A stretch of DNA of 64,000 nt from Succinivibrio dextrinosolvens (GCF_011065405.1 NZ_CP047056.1:1696747-1760746); one strand, 5' to 3'. Positions 8,118 through 18,686 are shown, numbered from the stretch's first letter. The notes: generated by a model from the sequence alone, not told the origin. Translations and numbers: made by a program.

Positions 8118-9245
8118 TCAATTATGCTGCGGAACACAGGCTTTAGTAATATCAGCCACCTCAAAGAACACGTTCTCCACTCCATTGAGGCGGGCGTTGT
8201 TCCTTGCTGCAATAATTGATTCCTCCACTATTTCCAGGCCGAACACCTCTTTGAAGAAAGGACTAAGACACAGTGACATAGTACCTACGCCACAGCATAA
8301 ATCCAAAGCAACTGACTCTTTATCCTCACCACACCAGCTAACAGCTTCCTCATACAACTGACATGCAACCGGATAGTTAACCTGCAAAAAGGTATGAGGA
8401 CCAGCAGCAAATCTATATCCGCATAAAGGAAGTTCTACAGTCTCCTTTCCGTCCACAAGATAAGTGGTATCACCAAGAATTCGGTTGCCCCTGTCAGAAT
8501 TAACGTTTATGTATACGGAATCAATTCCAAACTGTCTGGCCGTATTCAGATAAGAAAGTTTTAATGCATCAGAAGCCTTTGAAGACAGGATCAGAGTGCA
8601 TAATTTTCCCTCAAGAGTATCTCTTAAATAAAGAGCTCTCAATTCTCCATTGCAGGATGCTTCATCATACACAGAGATGTTCTGTTCCGTCAGCTTTGCA
8701 CATAACGCGGAAGCAAACTCGGAAAACCAGGCTGGTTCATATTTAGATGAGCTTATTTCAATAACTTCATGAGAACGACTCTTATAGAATCCATTAATAA
8801 TTCTGCCGTTTTCAAGAGAAAAATGTCTTATGGATTTATATCTTGATGGCTTAGATATATCACAGGGATGAACATCTTCCACAAGCTCAGAGGATAAGCC
8901 AGCTTTCTTTACCGCAGAAATAATATCCTGTTTCTTTTTTCTCAATGTTGCCTCATAAGTCATGTGACCATAGGCATATAGGGAAGGATGCTCCAGTTCA
9001 TTGAAATTTTCAGCTCTGTCCTTTGATTTGCTTATAAAGGATAAAATTCTTCCCGGCCTTCTTTTAGAGCCATTTGCAAAAGGCTCTCCGATCTCAACAA
9101 GAAGGACCTCCCCTTCAAGGGCGCCTTCTACATAAATTTCGCTATCTTCATAATAAGCAATGCCCTGTCCGAAGGAGTTAACTTCAGAAATCTTGATTTG
9201 AACAGGATTTTGATAATTCTTATAAACTATACTTTTCTTAGACAT
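8118..9245 (-). pseudogene. N-terminal fragment of RumA/RlmD-like RNA m5U methyltransferase
   Basis: This is the 5' part of the interrupted gene, with its start at the ATG at 9245. It shows a TRAM-like N-terminus (SFGQGIAYYEDSEIYVEGAL), the central RNA-binding region and SAM motif I (DLCCGVGTMSLCLS). After the duplicated VENVFFEVADITK the frame runs into the insertion sequence and stops 7 codons later (ACVPQHN, stop at 8118). The catalytic Cys region lies on the other fragment (5429-5734). No four-cysteine Fe-S cluster motif of the RlmD type is visible in the N-terminal part, so it would belong to a cluster-less branch. The frame shows no other damage. Confidence 0.87.
8141..8180. repeat. Right copy of 40-bp target duplication of IS1634-family element 1
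   Basis: It is identical to 5695-5734 and belongs to the coding sequence of the interrupted methyltransferase on the minus strand. Removing the element and one copy restores a continuous frame. Confidence 0.93.
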
Positions 9246-9350
9246 ATACTGAACATTTTTTTAATTTTTAACAGAAACGATTTTAGCAAAAATGAGATAA
9301 TATTCCTAAAATAACGTTTGGTGAGAACTTACTACAAGGACATAAAAATC

Positions 9351-9866
9351 ATGAATTATAAATATTCTTTACCAGCAGTCGTAATTGCAGCATCTGTCCT
9401 AGCCATAAACGGCTGTACTAACCCAACCACTGAAGCTGGCTCTGTAAATACCTTTTATGACGGCACAATTACAGATATTGAACGTGTAGATATGAATAAC
9501 AAACAGCAGGATTCCTCTACCAATGCAGTAATGGGAGCTGTTGCAGGAGCGGTCGTCGGTAATATGCTCAACGGTCATACCACAGGAACACTTGTTGGAG
9601 CAGGAGCTGGTTTACTTGCAGGAAAAGGTTATTCAATGCTGGCAGATAGAACTGACGGTGTAAGAATGACAATTGAGACAGAAAATGGCCCAATGATTGT
9701 TGATATGCCATTCTCCTGTATGTACGGGGTCGGCAAGAAAGTTCGTCTTGTAACTGGAAGTACAAACGGTTCTGTGATGGTTGAAGAAAACGGTCATTAC
9801 GTAACTGCAACAAAAGACAGTATGAGTAAGTGTCCAACTGTATTAGAGAAAAAGAAATCTGAATAG
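9351..9866 (+). CDS. Glycine-zipper lipoprotein (SlyB/Pcp-like)
   Basis: A predicted outer-membrane lipoprotein of 171 residues. The N-terminal signal ends in AINGC, a lipobox-like site with Cys about residue 21. Residues about 60-95 form a glycine-zipper double membrane segment (AVMGAVAGAVVGNML, then GTLVGAGAGLLAGKG), as in SlyB and Pcp. The upstream GTG at 9318 is possible but lacks a ribosome-binding site; AAGGA before ATG 9351 fixes the start. Its likely role is envelope integrity, by family analogy. A tRNA lies antisense 12 bases downstream. Confidence 0.85.
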   Translation: MNYKYSLPAVVIAASVLAINGCTNPTTEAGSVNTFYDGTITDIERVDMNNKQQDSSTNAVMGAVAGAVVGNMLNGHTTGTLVGAGAGLLAGKGYSMLADRTDGVRMTIETENGPMIVDMPFSCMYGVGKKVRLVTGSTNGSVMVEENGHYVTATKDSMSKCPTVLEKKKSE

Positions 9867-9877
9867 ATTCAAGGGAG

Positions 9878-9954
9878 TGGTGGCCCATTCCCGATTTGAA
9901 CGGGAGACCAAACGATTATGAGTCGTCTGCTCTGACCAACTGAGCTAATGGGCC
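9878..9954 (-). tRNA. ileX: tRNA-Ile2 (anticodon CAU, lysidine type)
   Basis: Read on the minus strand, this is a 77-base cloverleaf with acceptor stem GGCCCAT/ATGGGCC, D-arm AGCTCAGTTGGTCAGAGC, anticodon loop CTCATAA (CAU), T-arm GTTCAAATC, and an encoded CCA at 9880-9878. The anticodon arm GACGACTCATAATCGTTTGG closely resembles E. coli tRNA-Ile2 and not elongator or initiator tRNA-Met. The C34 would then be modified to lysidine by TilS and read AUA. A Met-accepting identity cannot be excluded without the identity elements being tested. Confidence 0.88.
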
Positions 9955-10004
9955 ATATTTCGAAGAAGTATTTTACCTATTTTATATTTATCAGTCAAGG
10001 AATT

Positions 10005-10038
10005 AGCCAGCCATTGTTAAGATATGGCTGGCTTTTTT
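10005..10038 (+). terminator. Rho-independent terminator, plus orientation
   Basis: A perfect 10-bp stem (AGCCAGCCAT at 10005-10014 with ATGGCTGGCT at 10024-10033) is followed by TTTTTT. The T-run is on the plus strand, so it ends transcripts from the lipoprotein gene rather than from dnaG. Confidence 0.85.
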
Positions 10039-10053
10039 CTTTGTTTAACGATT

Positions 10054-11895
10054 CTATTTCTGATTATTTCTGATTATTCTCTGGATTACCCCATATTCTT
10101 CAAGAGCATTCGGATTCCCCTGAGATAGCTGAATTTTCAGCATCTGAGCTCGTTCTTTCAATGGTTTTAAAAGAACATCTCCCAGCAGTACCGCAAAATA
10201 ATCAATTCTGTCATTGAAAGGAAGCTCGGCTCCTGTTGTGGTAACAAGGTTCAGAGGAGCATCCATTAAGAAACGAACTGTTTTTTCGTATTCTGATCCC
10301 CTGGTAAGTTCAATAAAGTTTGCAGGAGTGATTTCTGGATTTTCAGAAATCAGTTGCAGAATACCTTCAAGATGAGAGCTTCCGTTTACGTTCATTCGCT
10401 TGCACAGGGCAACAAAAGTATCTAGAGAAAACTCATGATATACCGAAGAAACAACAATCGGCTGCTGAACAATAAAAGCCATTAGCTTTCTCATTGGAGT
10501 TTTCAGTACTTCCCCTGCTTCTGCTTTTCTGTCGTTATTAAAGGATTCTGAGATTATTCTCTGCTCAGACTTATTTTCTTTTACAGAATCCTTATTGGCT
10601 TTAAGCATGTCATACAGCTGATTTTCTGAAATTCCCGATGGTGTTGACAAAAGTTTTATACACACCATCTGCACCGCAGACAAAGGGATCTGAGCAATAA
10701 GTTTTATAGAATTATTAATAAAAATTGATAATTCATTCGGATCCTGCAGGTTAAAAGACTGTGAATTATGCAGAACCAGAAACTCCGGATAACTCATTGC
10801 CTCATCAAGAAACTTTACAAAGGCGTCCAGCCCCTTTTCTCTTACGAGTGAATCGGGATCATGCTCCGGAGGTAGAAAAGCAAAACTGATCTCCTTTCCT
10901 TCCTGCATGATTGGAGTAATAATCTGCAGAGCATGCCATGCTGCATTTCTACCGGCACTATCACCGTCATAACAGAAAACAATTCTATCTGTATAACGGA
11001 ACATCGTCTGAATCTGCTCTGGTGTTGTTGCTGTACCCAAAGACGCAACAGCATAGGAACAGCCAGCCTGACGAACTGAGATTACGTCCATGTAGCCTTC
11101 AACAACAACCAGACGCTGAGGGCGGTTGTTATTAGCCAGAAGACTTTCATAAAGACCGAAAAGCTCCTGTCTCTTTCTGTAAATCGCAGTTTCTTTGGTG
11201 TTCATATACTTAGGCTTATCATCTCCCATGGTTCTGCCACCAAAGGAGATAATGCGTCCTCTTTTATCAAAGATAGGGATCATTACCCTGTTTCTATACA
11301 TGGCATGAACACCATACTGCCCCTGAACCAGTAAACCAAGATCAATCAGTTTCTTTTCATCAGCGGGATTTCTGCAGATTGCATCCTGAAGATATCTTGG
11401 ATTTGCAGGAGCAAAACCCAGACGGCATTTCCGAATAGTTTCATCAGAAAGACCTCTGTTGTTTTTAAAATAATTGTAGCCGACTTGTCCTTCTGCAGAT
11501 TTCAGGCAGGATGAAAACAGAGAGGCGCATCTGTCCATCAGCTCGTAGTATTCTTTCAGCCGGTCATACTCGTCTTTTGAATGAGAGGATGACTTATCGT
11601 ATTCAACCTCAATTCCCGCAAATTGAGCAACCTCTTCTACAGCCTCAACAAAGCCAAGATTCTTGTATTTCATTACAAAATCAATGACGTTGCCATGTTC
11701 TTTACAACCAAAGCAGTAGAACATCTGTTTTGAGGGAGTCACACTGAAGGAAGGTGTTTTCTCATGGTGAAAAGGACAGCAGCAGGTGTAGTTTGAACCT
11801 GCTTTTTTTAACTGAACATAATTATTTATCAGCTTCTCAATAGCCACATTAGGCAACAGCTTTTCTGTAATAAAACTTTTTTTGATAAATGGCAT
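10054..11895 (-). CDS. dnaG: DNA primase
   Basis: DnaG makes RNA primers for replication. The protein has 613 residues. The N-terminal CHC2 zinc-binding domain shows CCPFHHEKTPSFSV and MFYCFGCKEHGNVIDF. The TOPRIM core has VVVEGYMDVISVRQAG, ASLGTATT and FCYDGDSAGRNAA with the metal-binding acidic residues. The C-terminal part is the DnaB-interacting region. GGAC upstream of the ATG acts as the ribosome-binding site. The usual neighbours rpsU and rpoD are not adjacent, so the classical macromolecular-synthesis operon is not kept here. Confidence 0.96.
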   Translation of the reverse strand: MPFIKKSFITEKLLPNVAIEKLINNYVQLKKAGSNYTCCCPFHHEKTPSFSVTPSKQMFYCFGCKEHGNVIDFVMKYKNLGFVEAVEEVAQFAGIEVEYDKSSSHSKDEYDRLKEYYELMDRCASLFSSCLKSAEGQVGYNYFKNNRGLSDETIRKCRLGFAPANPRYLQDAICRNPADEKKLIDLGLLVQGQYGVHAMYRNRVMIPIFDKRGRIISFGGRTMGDDKPKYMNTKETAIYRKRQELFGLYESLLANNNRPQRLVVVEGYMDVISVRQAGCSYAVASLGTATTPEQIQTMFRYTDRIVFCYDGDSAGRNAAWHALQIITPIMQEGKEISFAFLPPEHDPDSLVREKGLDAFVKFLDEAMSYPEFLVLHNSQSFNLQDPNELSIFINNSIKLIAQIPLSAVQMVCIKLLSTPSGISENQLYDMLKANKDSVKENKSEQRIISESFNNDRKAEAGEVLKTPMRKLMAFIVQQPIVVSSVYHEFSLDTFVALCKRMNVNGSSHLEGILQLISENPEITPANFIELTRGSEYEKTVRFLMDAPLNLVTTTGAELPFNDRIDYFAVLLGDVLLKPLKERAQMLKIQLSQGNPNALEEYGVIQRIIRNNQK

Positions 11896-12106
11896 TGTTG
11901 TGTCCTTTTCCTTTTTTCAGAAAAACATTTTACTTAAAAAAAATCGGTCATTCTTCCTAAGGTATCTATTTTTTTCCATTTAAGAAAAAAAATATTTAAA
12001 AAACAACAGAAAACAAATTCTTTAATAATCATTACTGCTAAAATCAACCATAATTAAACAGAGATCGATTGATTTTTATAATTCCTTATAAAACAATTAA
12101 TTATAA

Positions 12107-12743
12107 TTTAGTATAAAAAACACTCTGGACAGTATCAAAAAGATAAACAGCCTTTTTGACAGGTTGTTTCCTCTAAACAGAAGTATTCTTGGTGAGGGAT
12201 ATAGAAAATCTCTAGAAATTCTTTGTGAATATATACCTTTTAATCTTCTATCTTACCCTACAGGAAAGCAGGTTCTAAACTGGAAAACACCAAAGGAATT
12301 GGTTATTTATGAAGCTTTCATAGAAGATCTGGATAATAACAGAATTATAGATTTTAAAGATAACAACCTGTATGTAGTCAATTATTCTCAGCCAATTGAT
12401 GAAGTCATACCTCTAGATGAATTAAAGAAACACATTTTTGTTTCCCCTCATCTTGAAGATGCAGTACCTTATACAACCTCATATTACAAAGATAAATGAG
12501 GATTCTGCATGACGCAGAAACAGCTTCTCTCCATGAAAAATAAAAATCATTCAGTTGTATGACAGTGGAAAAGAACTAATCTGTCATGAACAGAAAGGTA
12601 ACGGAAAACTGTTTTTATCTGAAGATTGGACTCCTCAGACACTAAGAGTTATCTATAACCTCTTTAATGACAAGATTGAGGATATGTTTATAAATGGAGA
12701 AATAACCAGTAATCCCCCAAAAATTATTGATTTTTTTCAGTGA
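12107..12743 (+). pseudogene. Decayed aminopeptidase-like (DUF4910/DUF2172) gene
   Basis: Residues read from about 12150 (LFDRLFPLNRSILGEGYRKS, later IDFKDNNLYVVNYSQPIDE and VPYTTSYYKDK) match the N-terminal part of the DUF4910-type aminopeptidase-like family. There is no usable ATG. The frame ends at a TGA (12497-12499) exactly where the family has Trp in YYK-x-x-WGFC: the bases after it still read GFCMTQKQLLSM. After about 12560 another open stretch of about 60 codons (to 12743) is not clearly from the same protein. A nonsense mutation plus deletion is the simplest reading. Confidence 0.65.
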
Positions 12744-12794
12744 AAAATAGCCAATTACTGTGTTTTTTACTTATTATTGCATAAAAATAGAAGT

Positions 12795-12822
12795 TTGCGT
12801 TTTCACCGATAGAGACTAAAAT
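12795..12822 (+). promoter_or_regulatory. Likely apaH promoter
   Basis: TTGCGT (12795-12800) and TAAAAT (12817-12822) are separated by 16 bases and lie about 60 bases before the apaH start. Confidence 0.45.
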
Positions 12823-12882
12823 ATACCAATATTTCGTTGAAAATCCTGTTTTCGTATCAGAACAGAGTACTTTGGGGAAAAA

Positions 12883-13764
12883 ATGTCGGCATATGTGTTT
12901 GGCGACCTTCACGGCTGCTATGATGAATTTTCAAAGCTTCTGCATAAAATTGACTTTAATGCAGGTAAAGATGAACTTTTCCTGACAGGAGATCTTATCG
13001 GCAGAGGACCTCAACCTGAAAAGACTCTTGATACAATCATTAATCTGAAACAGAAATTTCCAGATAAAATTCATTGTGTCCTTGGCAACCACGATCTGAA
13101 TTTTCTTGCTATTGCTGCCGGTTTTCACGAAGCGAGAAAGAAGGATAATCTTGAAGGATTACTTGGCTCAGACAGACTTGATGACTACCTTAATTTCTAT
13201 TATTCAACACCTCTGCTTTTTATTGATCACAGCAAAAAAATCGCAGTAAGTCATGCCGGTGTTTATCCTATGTGGGGTCTTGAAGAAGCCCAGAAACATT
13301 CAGATGTATTTGCAAAAGTATTAGGCGATCCTGTCTCAAGAAAACTGTTTTTAGCAAACATGTATGCAGATCATCCGGTATGTTACACAAAAGAGCTGGA
13401 AAGCAGTGATTTAAACTACTGGAGATTTATCGTAAACGCCTACACCAGAATGAGACTTTGCGATAAGAAAATGAATCTGGACTACGGCCATTCAGACTGC
13501 TCCTTAAAAGAAGCAGAAAAAGATCATCTTTACCCTTGGTTTAAGTACGGAAAACCATTCATGTACCGAAATAATGCCTATACTCTAGCCTTTGGTCACT
13601 GGGCAGCATTGAACGCAGAATGCAACGAAAAGAATATTATTGCGCTAGATACAGGTTGTGTCTGGGGTAATAAACTTACCTGTCTGTGCATAGACAACGG
13701 TAAGAAAACCACAATTAAATCAGGAGTAAAAATCGAATTCAGTTCAATGAAGAAAACCAGTTAG
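12883..13764 (+). CDS. apaH: Bis(5'-nucleosyl)-tetraphosphatase, symmetrical
   Basis: ApaH cleaves Ap4A to two ADP. This 293-residue metallophosphoesterase shows the full metal-site series: GDLHGCYDEF, GDLIGRGPQP, LGNHDLNFLAI, SHAGVYPMW and GHWA. Its length is close to the E. coli enzyme. TTTGGGG precedes the ATG. It converges with folA and the two stop codons overlap (13761-13764); this apaH/folA neighbourhood is conserved in gammaproteobacteria. Confidence 0.96.
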   Translation: MSAYVFGDLHGCYDEFSKLLHKIDFNAGKDELFLTGDLIGRGPQPEKTLDTIINLKQKFPDKIHCVLGNHDLNFLAIAAGFHEARKKDNLEGLLGSDRLDDYLNFYYSTPLLFIDHSKKIAVSHAGVYPMWGLEEAQKHSDVFAKVLGDPVSRKLFLANMYADHPVCYTKELESSDLNYWRFIVNAYTRMRLCDKKMNLDYGHSDCSLKEAEKDHLYPWFKYGKPFMYRNNAYTLAFGHWAALNAECNEKNIIALDTGCVWGNKLTCLCIDNGKKTTIKSGVKIEFSSMKKTS

Positions 13765-14243
13765 GCTTTTTTCCAGGTTTCAAATACGTATTCAAAACCA
13801 CAACTCTCAGAATAAAAGCTCTCGCTTGATTCAAGTTTGAAAGGATATGCAGAGAAATCAGGAAATCTGGTATCCCCTTCCACTGTTTTTCTGATTCTAG
13901 TTAAGTGAAGTACAGAGGCTAAAGGAAGAGCCTCTTCGTACATACGGGCCCCGCCAATAACCATTAGAGTTTTATCACCAGCAAATTCAATGGCCTCGTT
14001 AAGACTCTTAACAACAACCAACCCTTCAATTTTCTTATCAAAAGTTGAACTTACCATGATATTTAGGCGGTTAGGTAAAACACGACCGATTGACTCGAAG
14101 GTTCTTCTGCCCATCACTACAGGGTGACCTGTAGTGATTGCTTTAAAATGCTTGAGATCTTCAGATAAATGCCAAGGGATCTCACCCTTGTTACCAATCA
14201 CAAAGTTATCAGCCAGTGCAACAATTATCTGAATATCTGCCAT
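13761..14243 (-). CDS. folA: Dihydrofolate reductase
   Basis: NADPH-dependent reduction of dihydrofolate to tetrahydrofolate. The protein has 160 residues. Motifs: VALADNFVIGNKGEIPWHLS, EDLKHFK with the substrate-binding acid, VMGRRTFESIG, and the NADPH loop MVIGGARMYEEALP. It lies 2 bases downstream of cgtA on the same strand, so it is probably co-transcribed with it. Confidence 0.96.
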   Translation of the reverse strand: MADIQIIVALADNFVIGNKGEIPWHLSEDLKHFKAITTGHPVVMGRRTFESIGRVLPNRLNIMVSSTFDKKIEGLVVVKSLNEAIEFAGDKTLMVIGGARMYEEALPLASVLHLTRIRKTVEGDTRFPDFSAYPFKLESSESFYSESCGFEYVFETWKKA

Positions 14244-14245
14244 TT

Positions 14246-15490
<1,245 letters not shown>

Positions 15491-15509
15491 TTAATGTAAC
15501 TCTTAAGAA

Positions 15510-15773
15510 TTACTGCTGAGTCTCAACGATCTCAACAAACTTACGGCCCTTAGAACCACGAGTTACGAAGGTAACCTTACCATTTGCCTTAGCAAATAAA
15601 GTGTCATCCTTACCTAAACCAACGTTTGCACCTGCATGGAAATGAGTACCACGCTGACGAACGATGATGCTACCTGCGGTAACTACTTCACCAGCATAAG
15701 CCTTAACGCCTAGACGCTGACCTTGTGAGTCACGGCCGTTACGTGATGAACCACCAGCTTTCTTGTGTGCCAT
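15510..15773 (-). CDS. rpmA: 50S ribosomal protein L27
   Basis: This 87-residue protein begins [20 protein letters not shown], the invariant L27 N-terminus that reaches toward the peptidyl-transferase centre. [20 protein letters not shown] follows, also typical. It lies 18 bases after rplU in the usual rplU-rpmA operon. Confidence 0.98.
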   Translation of the reverse strand: MAHKKAGGSSRNGRDSQGQRLGVKAYAGEVVTAGSIIVRQRGTHFHAGANVGLGKDDTLFAKANGKVTFVTRGSKGRKFVEIVETQQ

Positions 15774-15791
15774 TTCAGTTTTCTCCTAATA

Positions 15792-16103
15792 TTACTGATT
15801 AATACCAGTAATCTGTAAATCGGTAAACCACTGACGGTGACCTGTCACCTTCTGGTGGTGCTTACGACGACGGAATTTAACAATCTTAATCTTCTCGCCA
15901 CCGTGTGCGCCCAATACCTTAGCGGTAACCTTAGCGCCATCAATGTAAGGAGCGCCAACTTTAATGTTGGTGCCATCTGATACTAATAGAACTTTATCTA
16001 GTTCGATATCGCTGCCAGCCTCAGCATCTAGAAGCTCAACGCTTAGCACGTCGCCCTCTGAAACCTTGTGCTGCTTGCCGCCGCAAAAAATAACTGCGTA
16101 CAT
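15792..16103 (-). CDS. rplU: 50S ribosomal protein L21
   Basis: The protein has 103 residues, the same as E. coli L21. It contains [18 protein letters not shown] and the C-terminal [19 protein letters not shown]. The frame is open to 16172, but ATG 16103 gives the family start and has GGAG 8 bases upstream. It is divergent from ispB, as in other gammaproteobacteria. Confidence 0.97.
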   Translation of the reverse strand: MYAVIFCGGKQHKVSEGDVLSVELLDAEAGSDIELDKVLLVSDGTNIKVGAPYIDGAKVTAKVLGAHGGEKIKIVKFRRRKHHQKVTGHRQWFTDLQITGINQ

Positions 16104-16404
16104 GCTCAAACTCCGAATAAATGCAGGAGTTCGTCTCCCGCAATCAAACAAAACTTTGCCCTCTAGGGCCATAATGGGTCAATATTTTACAGACAATAAG
16201 AATAAAAAGCAAGTCTATTTAACACAGACTCACAATTAATATTTCTGGCTTGAAGCTTCCATTAATACATAGAAAAAAATGATTTGTATTAACTGACCTA
16301 TAAAAGCGGTACGAATTTTAATGCCAAATAAGATTAATTTCAAGAAATTTATTAATTGAAAATTAATATAATGATACAATACTGCTGATAACAGAGAGAA
16401 TTTC

Positions 16405-17370
16405 ATGGAGAACCAAGACATTATTATTCAGCAGGATTTAGATTCCGTTGAAGAAATTTTATCGTCTGTACTGACAGACTCAGTTTATGAAGCCTCAATT
16501 AATGAGATGTGTCTAAGAGTCGTCAAATCCGGCGGGAAAAGAATCAGACCAATGTTATCACTTATGGCATGGCATGCCCTAGGCGATAAGGGTGAAAAAA
16601 AATCCATTCTGAATTTTGCCGCAGCTACAGAACTTCTGCATACAGCTACACTTGTTCATGACGACGTAATTGACAAGGCAACTGTAAGAAGAGGAAAAGC
16701 AACTTTAAATGAAACTGATGGAAATCACGCAGCTGTCCTAGCTGGTGACTACCTTTTCACCAGATGCTTTTTCTGTATCCATGACATCAATAATCAGAGA
16801 ATCGGCAATATGCTGAATAATACTCTGGCCTCGCTAGTATCCGGTGAAATCAAGCAGCTTCACACTCAAGGTAATCTGAACATTTCTATCTCTGAATATG
16901 AGCAGACAATATACTGCAAGACCGGAGCACTCTTTGAGCTGGCAACCGCAGGTGCCGCCATTCTAAGTGACGAAAACGAATCTGTTATTGAGTCACTTCA
17001 GGAATATGGTAAACAGCTTGGAATCGCATTCCAGGTTGCTGACGATATTCTTGATTACACTTCCTCCTCAGATACTCTTGGAAAAAATATCGGAGAAGAT
17101 CTTGAAGACGGAAGAATTACTCTTCCTCTGATACTGGCATTAAAGAACTGTTCTACGGAAGACAGACTGCTTCTAGAAGATGCCATCAGAAACGTTAATC
17201 TTGATTCTGTTCTTAACTTTATAGACAAGACGGATTCCATCCAAAAATCAAAAGATTTTGCTCTTGATGCAGTCCAAAAGGCGAAAAAGGCTCTTACATC
17301 CTTACCTCAAACACAGTACAGAAAGAATCTTGAAGAGCTAGCCTTAAAGGCCGCGACAAGATCAAACTGA
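16405..17370 (+). CDS. ispB: Octaprenyl diphosphate synthase
   Basis: A trans-polyprenyl diphosphate synthase making the side chain of respiratory quinones. The 321 residues carry the first Asp-rich motif (LVHDDVIDKA), RRGKATLNE, and the second Asp-rich motif (VADDILDYT) followed by GKNIGEDLEDGRITLPLI. The chain length made cannot be read from sequence; octaprenyl is by synteny with rplU-rpmA. The menE-like gene at the end of the window suggests a menaquinone user. Confidence 0.93.
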   Translation: MENQDIIIQQDLDSVEEILSSVLTDSVYEASINEMCLRVVKSGGKRIRPMLSLMAWHALGDKGEKKSILNFAAATELLHTATLVHDDVIDKATVRRGKATLNETDGNHAAVLAGDYLFTRCFFCIHDINNQRIGNMLNNTLASLVSGEIKQLHTQGNLNISISEYEQTIYCKTGALFELATAGAAILSDENESVIESLQEYGKQLGIAFQVADDILDYTSSSDTLGKNIGEDLEDGRITLPLILALKNCSTEDRLLLEDAIRNVNLDSVLNFIDKTDSIQKSKDFALDAVQKAKKALTSLPQTQYRKNLEELALKAATRSN

Positions 17371-17445
17371 TTTTTTGTACATTTGATAATCAAGCATTAA
17401 ACTTTTACTTATAAGCAGAATCTTTTCTTATTCAGGAAAAAAAAT

Positions 17446-18663
17446 ATGCAAGAAACAACCTTTTTATATACCTATGATCTTAATATGACCATGACTCTCG
17501 GATTGGCTGTTATCCTGCTCTTTATAGGTCATTACATAAAGAAAATCTTTCCCATCCTGACTAGATACTTTATTCCTTCTCCAGTTCTAGGAGGAATCGT
17601 ATTCTCTATAGTTACACTCATTGGACATCAGACGCACACATTTTACTTTACTTATGATGAGCAGCTAAAGAATCTGCTGATGATTGCGTTCTTTACCACC
17701 ATAGGTTTTACCGCAAGTTTCAGAATGCTTATTAATGGCGGCATTGGTGTTGCACTGTTTCTTTTTTGCTCCATTATTCTGATTGTAATTCAGAACGGTA
17801 TTGGCGTTGGTATTGCACAGCTTTTCGGAGAATCTCCTTTACTTGGTATGGCAGCAGGATCAATTCCTCTGACAGGAGGCCATGGTACATCAGCCGCATT
17901 CGGACCTGAGCTGCAGAGATACGGACTGGATGCAGGTCTGACTGTATCAATTGCAGCTGCAACCTTCGGTCTTGTAGCAGGATCAATAATTGGTGGTCCA
18001 GTTGGAGAAAGACTCATCGCAAAATATAACTGCAGAAACGCTGACCAGACCTCTTCTAATACAGATATGGTAGAAGGAAAGCTTTCCCCTGAAGAAAAGA
18101 CCATGAATGAAAATCATCTTCTAACCGGATGCGCATATATTATCATTTCAATGGTTCTGGGCAGTTTCATTATCACAGGACTGAAAAATATCGGAGTTAT
18201 ACTTCCTGCTTACATTGGACCAATGATTATTGCGTCTATTATTCGTAACTATTTTGATCTTCAGGGAAAACACATTCCAATCAGAACCATTAATGTTATT
18301 GGCAGTCTTTCTCTACAGTACTTCCTGGCAATGGCTCTTATGACCATGAGATTATGGGAGCTTATCGATCTGGCTATTCCTCTGTTTACAATTCTAATTG
18401 TTCAGACTATTGCCATGGCCTTATTTGCCTACTTTGTGACTTTCAGAATTATGGGAAAGGATTACGATGCAGCTGTAATCTGCGTTGGACAGTGCGGATT
18501 TGGAATGGGAGCCACTCCAAATGCAATGGCAAACATGTCAACATTCACCGGAGGTAACGGACCTTCTCCAAAGGCCTTCTTTGTGGTTCCAATGGTTGGC
18601 GCCCTGTTTATCGACTTTGTAAACGCATTTATAATTACAATGTTCCTGCAGTTTTTCGGATAG
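17446..18663 (+). CDS. gltS: Sodium/glutamate symporter
   Basis: This 405-residue inner-membrane protein has about 10-11 hydrophobic segments and the GltS family signature GSIPLTGGHGTSAAFGPEL, mirrored in the second half by QCGFGMGATPNAMANMSTF, as expected for the family's inverted repeat. It imports glutamate with Na+. TTCAGGA lies 8 bases before the ATG. A terminator follows, shared with the convergent purA. Confidence 0.94.
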   Translation: MQETTFLYTYDLNMTMTLGLAVILLFIGHYIKKIFPILTRYFIPSPVLGGIVFSIVTLIGHQTHTFYFTYDEQLKNLLMIAFFTTIGFTASFRMLINGGIGVALFLFCSIILIVIQNGIGVGIAQLFGESPLLGMAAGSIPLTGGHGTSAAFGPELQRYGLDAGLTVSIAAATFGLVAGSIIGGPVGERLIAKYNCRNADQTSSNTDMVEGKLSPEEKTMNENHLLTGCAYIIISMVLGSFIITGLKNIGVILPAYIGPMIIASIIRNYFDLQGKHIPIRTINVIGSLSLQYFLAMALMTMRLWELIDLAIPLFTILIVQTIAMALFAYFVTFRIMGKDYDAAVICVGQCGFGMGATPNAMANMSTFTGGNGPSPKAFFVVPMVGALFIDFVNAFIITMFLQFFG

Positions 18664-18686
18664 AAAAACATAATCAGAAGCAAAAA

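Larger units (their letters stand above)
5735..8139 (+). mobile_element. IS1634-family insertion sequence (copy 1)
   Basis: The element is about 2.4 kb and is bounded by a perfect 14-15 bp terminal inverted repeat, CCTGTGTTCCGCAGC (5734-5748 and 8126-8140). One outer base is shared with the flank, so each end is uncertain by one base. It holds one transposase gene and a hairpin near its right end (8075-8083 with 8101-8109). It interrupts an RNA methyltransferase gene lying on the opposite strand and is flanked by a 40-bp direct repeat. The intact repeat and intact transposase indicate a fairly recent insertion. Confidence 0.93.

Noticed and set aside
12497-12499. TGA read as Trp (alternative genetic code)
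   Set aside because: The conserved Trp residues in intact genes are encoded normally and TGA is used as an ordinary stop elsewhere; a nonsense mutation is simpler.
12555-12743. ORF of 62 codons as an independent gene
   Set aside because: No ribosome-binding site, and it directly follows a decayed gene in an AT-rich region; kept only as part of the pseudogene.
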